This document shows, one piece after another, positions 56,645-64,000 of a stretch of 64,000 nt of DNA. The notes beneath the pieces are model-generated. The model was not told where the DNA came from. It saw only the letters and a program-made list of their open reading frames with translations, and searched no databases. Source of the stretch: Dicaeum eximium (taxonomy: Eukaryota; Chordata; Aves; Passeriformes; Dicaeidae); NCBI GenBank assembly GCA_013396995.1, contig VWZP01009168.1, positions 248,001 through 312,000 of the forward strand. The letters are read 5' to 3'. The position numbers and the translations under genes are program-made. Every line of letters starts with the position of its first letter. Within the stretch, counting starts at the first letter, position 1.

Positions 56645-58744
56645 GAATTGAGTCCTCTAAAGCTGTGTTGATTGTGTAAATCACTCAAGTTGGTTTCCTT
56701 AGAATTTAGTGGAATATGACATCCTACCTGTTACTTTACAGTTGCCTCTTAGGGTGGAATGAGGAACACTCCTCTCCATCTCCTGCTCAGGGGACATAGG
56801 GAAATTACTTAGATGCCACCTTAACTCATAATTTCAGGTGCCTACATTTGTCAATATCCACCAGTGAACTTTTGTCTTGACTCCCTCTATAGCCAAAACC
56901 TCATTGCTCTGGTCAGTGGAAACTCGGGCACAGAACTGACCATCTGTGGGTGTCTGCAGCCAGATGAGCCTCACTGACTGTGGGATGAACCCCCCAGTGA
57001 CTAAAGCACAGCTCAGATGCCCAGCACAGGTCTAACTGTGTCCTGAAAGCACTTTGGGTGTGGTTCATCCTGCCCTTCATGCCTTACCCTGGTACCGATC
57101 TGCCGCTCTGGAACAACGACCCCTCTCTTACCGTTTTAGCTGTTTGCCAAATGTTACGTGATCTGCAACTGTTGCCTGCAGTGAATTTTTTTCTTGAGAT
57201 GGATGAGTTAAAATGACCTCAAACACATTCTTTAGAGATCCTATCTGCCTATTTATAGCATTTCAAAGTTCTTATCAACATGATATCACCACAAAAGCCT
57301 TTTAACTGGAGACAGAGAAGAGCTGCATTTTGTGTTTAATGCATCCAAGCATTTATGCCACACTCATTCAAATAGTTTCTGAGCATTTAACAGAAGGATG
57401 CAAGCAGTCTCTATATTTACTGTCTCCAAGTGTTGTCTCCTCTGACAAGAAATACAGCTCTAGAAAGCTGCCCACACAGCTCTCATAACTATACTCTTGT
57501 AAATACATTGTAGAATTATTATTGGATTAAATAGAAGAGTACAACAACACCAAGTGTCTTGCAAAAACCTGTCTTGAAGTGACAATAAGGCAAATCATGT
57601 AAAATTAGGGAGAAATCTATCATAAACAAAGGTGTGCCTGTTTTTCATGGCCAATTATTTTTATTTTGCTATGTGATTACAGCCTTTCTATATTTCTGTC
57701 TGAGTAAAGGGAGTTCAGAAAATAAACTATTATAAGAAAAATTTTAGTAATTGGTGAGGTGAAGGAAGAAAAGGCAGAAGAGGGAGTGAATGGCAAGAAG
57801 CAGTGTGAAGAGATAACATCTTCGTGATTCAAATACTGTAGACCACACCTAAAGAGAGAGTCAGCTGGAATAAATTAATTTTCCCTATTAAAATAGATAT
57901 TTTAATAAAAGCAATGATTCAGTTCTGTTCAAAATTTATATTTTGACTGAAGATCTCAGATTTCTTTAGACTCAAAGTCTGTTTGTAGATTTTTAAGGCA
58001 TTTTTTGGGGTAAAACACCCTTAGTGTGGGTGCAGTATCACATAACTGTTGCAAACAAGTGTTTGACATCACTTTTACACCATCTTTCCAAAAGCAGAGC
58101 TCAGAGAGTGTGCTGAAAGGCCAGGGCCTATCTTCTAAAGCTCAGTACAACAAAAACCTACAGCTGTACACAACTTTCATCCAGGAATTTAAACATCTCC
58201 CCGCTCTTCTACCTCCTGCACACATATGTGCTCTGGACTCCTGTTCCCTTTCCCTGGGTGAACATCAACAATCAAACAATGACCTGCAAGGAATGAGACA
58301 CACAATTAGCAGTGAAATACAAAACAGCTGGTGCAGCTGAATAGCTGTTATTCTGAGCACATGAACCTGAAAAGATACTGTTTAGCTTATAAGACAAACA
58401 AAATTTCCCTTCTCCTTGATCTCAGAGACCATCTACCATCAGGAGCTGTCCATTTTCATTTAGTCTTTCTGATGCCAGGGCCAACTGTGCAGGGTTATAA
58501 ACAAAGAGCAGAAAGTATCACTTTCCTTGTTAATTTGACAGTAAACAGTACTAATTTGACCATGCAGCTGTTTATTGATACCACCCCCCAACAATTTAAT
58601 GTACAAAACAGTAGCCACTCTGCTGAGACTGCACAGTTTATAAAATTCAAGGGGCCAGAATGGGCACAATCTCCTGCTGCAAAGCAGACATCAGGAGGGA
58701 TTCCCATTTGTGCACTTCACCTTCTGCCAGGGAAGGCTCTGGAA

Positions 58745-58921
58745 ATCATAAAATCGTGGAATCACAGAATGGTTTGGGTTGGAGAGGACTTTAAAGGTCA
58801 TCTTGTTCCAATCCCCTGCCATGGGCAGGCCATTTTCCACTAGACCAGGTTGCTCCAAGCCCCATCCAACCTGGCTTTGGACACTTCCATGGATGGGGCA
58901 TCCACAGCTTGTCTGGGCAAC
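58745..58921 (-). mobile_element. CR1 LINE 3' fragment, minus orientation
   Basis: Reversed CR1 tail ATCATAAAATCGTGGAATCA, then GGTTTGGGTTGGAGAGGAC, CCTGCCATGGGCAGGCC, GACCAGGTTGCTCCAAGCCC and CAGCTTGTCTGGGCAAC, where the match stops abruptly at the 5'-truncation point. Confidence 0.94.
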
Positions 58922-60544
58922 AAATGTAAAAAAATGCATTACTGGGAACAAGAGGAGCAATTTTTTTCTTCATGGGTGTCTTCAAGATGATGTTTCCAGA
59001 AGCATTTCTTATTAGTCTCTGATTTCTGTGAGGTCAGTGGGAACACATTTACTGCTGTAGCGTCTGCTCAACTTGCCCACCATGTGATGACACTGAAAAT
59101 AGGTCTTAAATGTTTTTTTCTAAGACATTCTTAGTACTAAGAGATGAAGTACTGTATTACATGAAATAGTAACTGGTGACATCTACAAATTGTAATATCT
59201 TCATGCCTTTTTTTCTTTCCCCAACCAAACTTACCCCCCAGCTTTTTTTGTTCATGTGTGTGGTTTTGACCTGCAGCTGCCAAAGGCTGAGACAGATCAT
59301 CAGTTTCTCCAGGGACAGAAAGGGAGAAATTCTACAGCAATGCCATCTTACTGATTTTATTTCTCAAGAATTGTCTAGACATGGCTTTTATTTGTATGGC
59401 CAGAGCCCTCTGACACACTGCCAGGATGTAAAGTGTCCTGCTGAAAAGCTGATGTCCCCATCCAGAGAATACTGAACCTACACCACACTAAGTAAACAAC
59501 ATCAGCCATCATATTTGAAAGGCAAGTATAGCAAAAACAAAGTTAAGATTTTTCTTGCCCCATTTGCATGATTTTTAATAAGAGCTTCTTGCTTTTGCCT
59601 TTTCTTACACCTCTTTTGTTAATGCTTCCTGGGAGTGATGACTGATGCTGTATCAGCTTTTTGGATGAAGGATTGTTTTAAAGATTGTAATGAATGCTTG
59701 GAAGAATTCATACCACTTGATTGTGCCAAGTTTGGATTGGATCACTCTGACTTGGCAGAGATGGTGATATCAACTTTGATCTTTATTTTTAAATCACTGT
59801 TACCCAATTTTCAAATGTAACAGTGTATTAATTAAAAATACATGTATGGTTTATATTGGGCTGAAAGGGAATTTAGGTGTGTAGATAATATACTTGTGTG
59901 CCTTGATAATTCCAGGTGTAGCAGAGAGAGAGAGAGATGAAAACTGCTTCCACAAAATACACAGAAATCAGAAGAAAAGTATGTGTATACCAGCACAAAT
60001 ACTGTGGCTCCATTTGCTTTCAGATTTTACAAGAAAATTCAATAAAATAAAAGGCGTTCAATGTCTGTATGTCCTCCTAAAATATAAAGACCTGGGTATT
60101 TGAAATTACATCCTGACACTCTTTTTGATTCTTACTGCATGCAAAATCAGGAACTGCACGTATCTGTGGTGCTCACAGCTGCCTTGTGACAGGTGGGGTG
60201 TTCCTGGGTTCTGTTGGGTCAGGATATTAAAATGTTGCCTCTTGTGACACAGCAGGGGGGAACTGCAGTTCTCAGGGTGGTGGAATGTTTGCAAACAAGT
60301 GAGCATGAGCCTTGCACTATACACAGCCTGGGCATGGTTTCCATGGTGGTGTAAAATCTCCAAGTGCTGCTGGGAATTGTTCTCCCATATGGGCCTGAAA
60401 AATGTCTTTTCACTGAGCTCAGGCAAGCTTAGCTTACCTGGGAAATGCACTTCCTTCCTCTTCTGGGGTTTGTGTTTGAGTGGCACCAACCGCAGCCAAG
60501 CTCAGTACAGAATCCTGTGTCCAACATACCCGAAACTGGCATGG

Positions 60545-60900
60545 AATCAGAATCACAGAATCACAGGATCACAGGATCACAGAATCACAGAATCACAGGA
60601 TCACAGAATGGTTTGGGTCAAAAGGGACCTTAAAGATCATGCCATTCCAACCCTCCTGCCATGGGCAGGGACACCTTCCACCAGACCAGGTTGCTCAGAG
60701 CCCTGTCCAATCCAGCCTTGAGCACTTCCAGGGATGGGGCAGCCACAGCTTCTCTGGACACCCTGTGCCAGGGCCCCAACACCCTCATGCAAAGAATTTC
60801 CTTAATATCCAATCTAACCCTGCCCTCCTTCAGTTTAAAGCCATCCTCCCTTGTCCTATCACTACCTATCCTTGTAAAAAGTTCCTCTCTGACTTTCACT
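60545..60900 (-). mobile_element. CR1 LINE 3' fragment, minus orientation, expanded octamer tail
   Basis: The tail holds seven consecutive octamers (AATCACAG or GATCACAG, 60551-60606). GGTTTGGGTCAAAAGGGACC, GCCATGGGCAGGGACACC, GGATGGGGCAGCCACAGC, TTCCTTAATATCCAATC and AAGCCATCCTCCCTTGTCC follow. It is comparatively well preserved. The 181-codon open frame over it (60480-61025) is a read-through of CR1, not a gene. Confidence 0.96.
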
Positions 60901-62529
60901 TGGCACCACCAAGTCAATTTTGTGGTTTTGTGTTTTCCCTATATGATACCACAACTTCAACAAGGGAGCTATGTCTGAAAGGCAGAGAGTTGCCTCCAGC
61001 CACAGGCTTGCTCCAAGGCTGCTGACTTGCTCTTTCATATCACTTTGTGGGTCATTTTGCCTCTGCTGGGCTGAGGTAAGGGGCAGTACCAGAAAAGCCA
61101 AAAAGCAGCTGTAGGTGGTCTGGTAGTGCATCTAAATAAACCACTTGTGGATCACAATTAATAAAAGCCAGCCTGAAAGAGTGGTACAGCACTTCTCTAA
61201 GGCAGCTTCAGAGCTGCCCTTGCACATCCCTTTCCCCTCATTTTTTGTCTGTGTATGTATGTTTTGTGTATGTTGGACCCTCTGTTGACTCCAGATGCAA
61301 AGACCAGTGCTCGCCCTTGGTGAACCTGGCTTGGGTTTGCTCTCTCTCCAAGTTTTCATAGAAGCCAAGGCCTCTTGAAGGCCTTAATGATCTTTGCAAA
61401 TGATAAATGAGATGCTTTGTTTTAGTGCTTTGTTGTCTGGAGCCCAGAACACAGTTTGCAGGTGTCTTGAGTTCCTGTAGATGGCAACTGCAAGACAGTT
61501 GTCCCTGGCTCTGGAATAACATCTAAATGGTGAGATTTAGGCTCAGGGAGCCAGGAACAGGAAGGGTCCTCCCAACTGAAACTAATTGGATCCATGCTCC
61601 GATATCCGTGCCTGTTTCCAAAAGGGTATAATGATTCCAGCCAGACTGTTTGCTCAGTGTCAGCCTGAATTTAACTTCATGCTACTTCGCTTTATTTTAA
61701 TTTGACATTATTTTTGTGTTTATTTTACCTAATAAGTGAATAATTTAACTATAAAAGACTCATTTTGGAGGGTTAAGGGTGGAATCTGGAATGGGTGAAG
61801 CTTGGAATAACCACTGACCTGCTCGATTATGCTGGAGTAGGCAATGAGCAATGATGTCACATCAGGGAGGCAAGCCAGACACGTAGGGGTGAGCAGGCCT
61901 GCCATTCTCCCTTCCTCCTCATTGGAAATGTCAGTGGACTTGCTTCAAGGACAGATGTGGTGGAGTTTGTGATAAAGACACACTGAACTCTCCACCAATC
62001 AGAAAACATTGATGTTATTGTTGAAATTCACTTTGATGAATGGATTCTAAGAGAAAACTAATGGCATTACTACCACAACAGCACCGTTTCACTCAATCTG
62101 CAATATCATGATACAAATGAAATATGAGGGATACACAGTCTGTGATTCAAAAAGTGCACTGGGAAACTGTTTTTGAAAACTGGACTCTTTCATCATTTCT
62201 CAGACTATCTTCCAATATAACTTGTCATTTTTTAAACAGTGAAGTGAACTATTCCTGATTTATGTTGTTCTGAAGGTATAATTTAGTAAAAGATGTTAAT
62301 ATCTCATGACTTAGAGGGAATTGTTTCCTTGGTTCTCACTTGAGGTGGGATTTACCTTGTATAAGTTTAGAAAGCTACACTGAGGATGCTAACCCAGGCA
62401 TCTAATATAAGCAAAGGAAAGAAATAGGATCCCTTGGGGATTACTTAATCTAGTCTGGTTTTGTTATCTATATTTGGAAGAGATACAGCACAGGTTTAAA
62501 ATGCATCTTTGCCTGAGAACCACCTGAGG

Positions 62530-62893
62530 GAAGAAAAGCTTATTGTGGCCTTTCAGTATCTAAAGAGGGCTAATAAGAATAGTGGAGAAAGACTTATTAC
62601 CAGTGCCTGTAGCATCTCTACAAAGGGCAATGTTTCAAACTGAAAGAAGGGAGATTTAGGTCAGGCATAAGGAAGATCTTTTTCTGGATGAAAGTGGTGA
62701 GATCCTGAAATGCCTTGCCCAGAGAAGCTGTGGATGTTCTGTCATTGGAGGTATCCATGGCTAGGCTGGATGGGGCTCTGAGCAATCTATTCTAGTGGAA
62801 GATATCCCAGCCCAGGGAAGGGGTGTTGGTCTGGATGACCTTTGAAGGCCTTTTCCAACCCAAACCACTCCATGGTTCTATGACTCTGTGATT
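62530..62893 (+). mobile_element. CR1 LINE 3' fragment
   Basis: ATTGTGGCCTTTCAGTATCT, AAACTGAAAGAAGGGAGATT, CCAGAGAAGCTGTGGATG, GGCTGGATGGGGCTCTGAGC and GGCCTTTTCCAACCCAAACC, ending TTCTATGACTCTGTGATT, lie in avian CR1 order. Confidence 0.94.
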
Positions 62894-64000
62894 ATAGAGC
62901 CCAGAGTGATTACTTCAGTGCAGAAGTGTATACCTGTGGTCACGTTAACTTGGTTCTTGTGATCTAAAACTGAAAATTTGGAAATAATGTGCCTGGACAA
63001 ATCATAACTTTATTGTAACTATCTGTATTTTCTGGAAAAGCATCCATTGCTGGTCTGGAGATCTTTTTTGCTGTTTGAAGCACTTATTTCTTGAGTTTTT
63101 CTTCAATTTGTACCTGCCAAAACATCTCTTGTTTGACTGGGATGAGGTTACTGACTGATCCTATTCATTTGGTATTGAGGCTTAGTCTTCATTTGTTATT
63201 TAGCCATCTGGAAAATTTTGTGCAATCTGAAAACTTTATGAACAGCAATATTTATACTTGTTCTCAGAACAATGATCAAAGCACTGGATGACATGACACA
63301 ATACCAACCCCTGCAGGAGCCCGGGGGGTGTACCCTATTAAAAACTAATTTCCTGTTGACATCCCTATTTCTGACATCTCTTAGCTAATAATTTCTTAAT
63401 TCATTTTACTTCTGTGCTATTGAGACTGTGCAAAGTTAATGGTTGCAGGAGAATGACGACACACCCAACTGACCTTGCAAAATCCTATGTACCTCATATA
63501 TCTCAGAAGATATTTTTATAGACCAAATGTGTTGGTTCAAAAGAGAATCAGGTTAATTTGAACTTACTGAGTGGCCCCAATTACATGTTATTTCTAAATT
63601 CTTTGCTTATTGAATCACTTTACTACATTCCTTTAATTTTGCCCTGAATTAAGTCACCTCAGTCAGCTATCTGCATCATCTTACTTTTCTGCCTTGGAAA
63701 ACTTGCACATGGATTTTGATCTTCAGAAATTCTGAGCTTCTATGGTTATTAAAAATAAGTATGAACCCACCAAAATCTCTCTCAGGTAGGTTTTAGGTGC
63801 AAGATCAGTTGAATTAAAAATTCTTAATTCCTCAGATTGTCAGAGTATGTGTCTTGAAGGCAGTTAGGCTGGAATCCAAACTCTCTCCCACCCACAAACC
63901 ACAGACAAACCACCTGAGCTCGAGGAGAACCTCTGTGTGTGGGTCTCATGCAGGCCTTGGCTGGAACTCATGACTCTTAACGTGAGACACGTGAGTTACT

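Larger units (their letters stand above)
46454..64000. other. Distal intergenic region, CR1-rich
   Basis: No gene is supported. Seven CR1 fragments occur between 46454 and 62893, in both orientations, together with a pyrimidine-rich microsatellite block at 56477. Unique sequence between them includes open frames of up to about 170 codons (58331-58843), which show no known domain and run into a CR1. 62894-64000 is AT-rich sequence in which I recognise nothing. Confidence 0.7.

Noticed and set aside
56436..56684. Arg/Lys/Gly/Glu-rich minus-strand open frames
   Set aside because: They are translations of the CCTT/CT simple repeat.
58331..58843. 170-codon open frame, preceded by a 104-codon frame at 58026-58340
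   Set aside because: No known domain is seen and the last 30 or so codons are CR1 tail sequence. Without a homologue or transcript it is not supported as a gene.
60480..61025. 181-codon open frame
   Set aside because: Most of it is translation of the minus-strand CR1 at 60545-60900, including the HRITESQ-like repeats from the octamer tail.
30346..64000. RUNX2, SUPT3H or ENPP4/ENPP5 exons expected from synteny
   Set aside because: No peptide resembling Runt-domain, SPT3 or nucleotide-pyrophosphatase sequence appears on either strand. The neighbouring genes must lie outside the window.
1..64000. CRISPR arrays, tRNA or rRNA genes, endogenous retrovirus or LTR pairs, bacterial-type operons
   Set aside because: I found no spaced direct repeats, no cloverleaf with A and B boxes, no paired LTRs or gag/pol remnants, and no polycistronic gene cluster. 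The sequence is ordinary vertebrate gene and intergenic DNA.

Overview
This is vertebrate, almost certainly avian, nuclear DNA. The signs are 5'-truncated CR1 LINE tails of the avian type (octamer-repeat 3' ends such as ATTCTATG or, reversed, AATCACAG), large introns with canonical GT-AG splicing, an AT-rich background, vertebrate microsatellites, and one short assembly gap (25 N). There is no bacterial or organellar signature. The CR1 tails look like Neoavian, possibly songbird, subfamilies, but the species cannot be fixed by eye.

The only protein-coding gene I can support is CLIC5 (chloride intracellular channel 5), plus strand. Exons 2-6 lie at 5978-6087, 6426-6551, 7885-7991, 26344-26525 and 28763-28930 (stop TAA). 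Exon lengths are 110, 126, 107, 182 and 168 bp, the invariant CLIC-family architecture. They join in frame to 230 codons. Together with the 21-codon first exon of the short (CLIC5A-type) isoform, which lies upstream of the window, this gives 251 residues, the length I recall for mammalian CLIC5A. All eight splice sites are GT-AG, and there is no internal stop or frameshift.

Layout: 1-5977 is the end of intron 1. 5978-28930 holds exons 2-6 with introns of 338, 1,333, 18,352 and 2,237 bp. From 28931 a 3' UTR runs with candidate poly(A) signals at 29451, 30323 and 31224. From about 30.3 kb to 64 kb I see no gene. The region divides into a 16-kb stretch free of recognisable CR1 tails (to about 46.4 kb) and a CR1-rich stretch (46.4-62.9 kb, seven copies in about 16.5 kb). 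From remembered human synteny the next gene downstream should be RUNX2, in the opposite orientation, but none of its exons is visible.

No CRISPR array, tRNA, rRNA, intact transposon, endogenous retrovirus or novel gene system was found. The items most worth a second look are several old palindromic non-autonomous repeats confined to the CLIC5 half of the window, the uneven CR1 distribution, a CpG-dense last coding exon, a near-perfect CTCF-type motif at 45041, a 25-bp perfect palindrome at 38291, a kappa-B-like cluster at 34415-34437, and several microsatellites. All repeat and motif calls were made by eye without alignment software.
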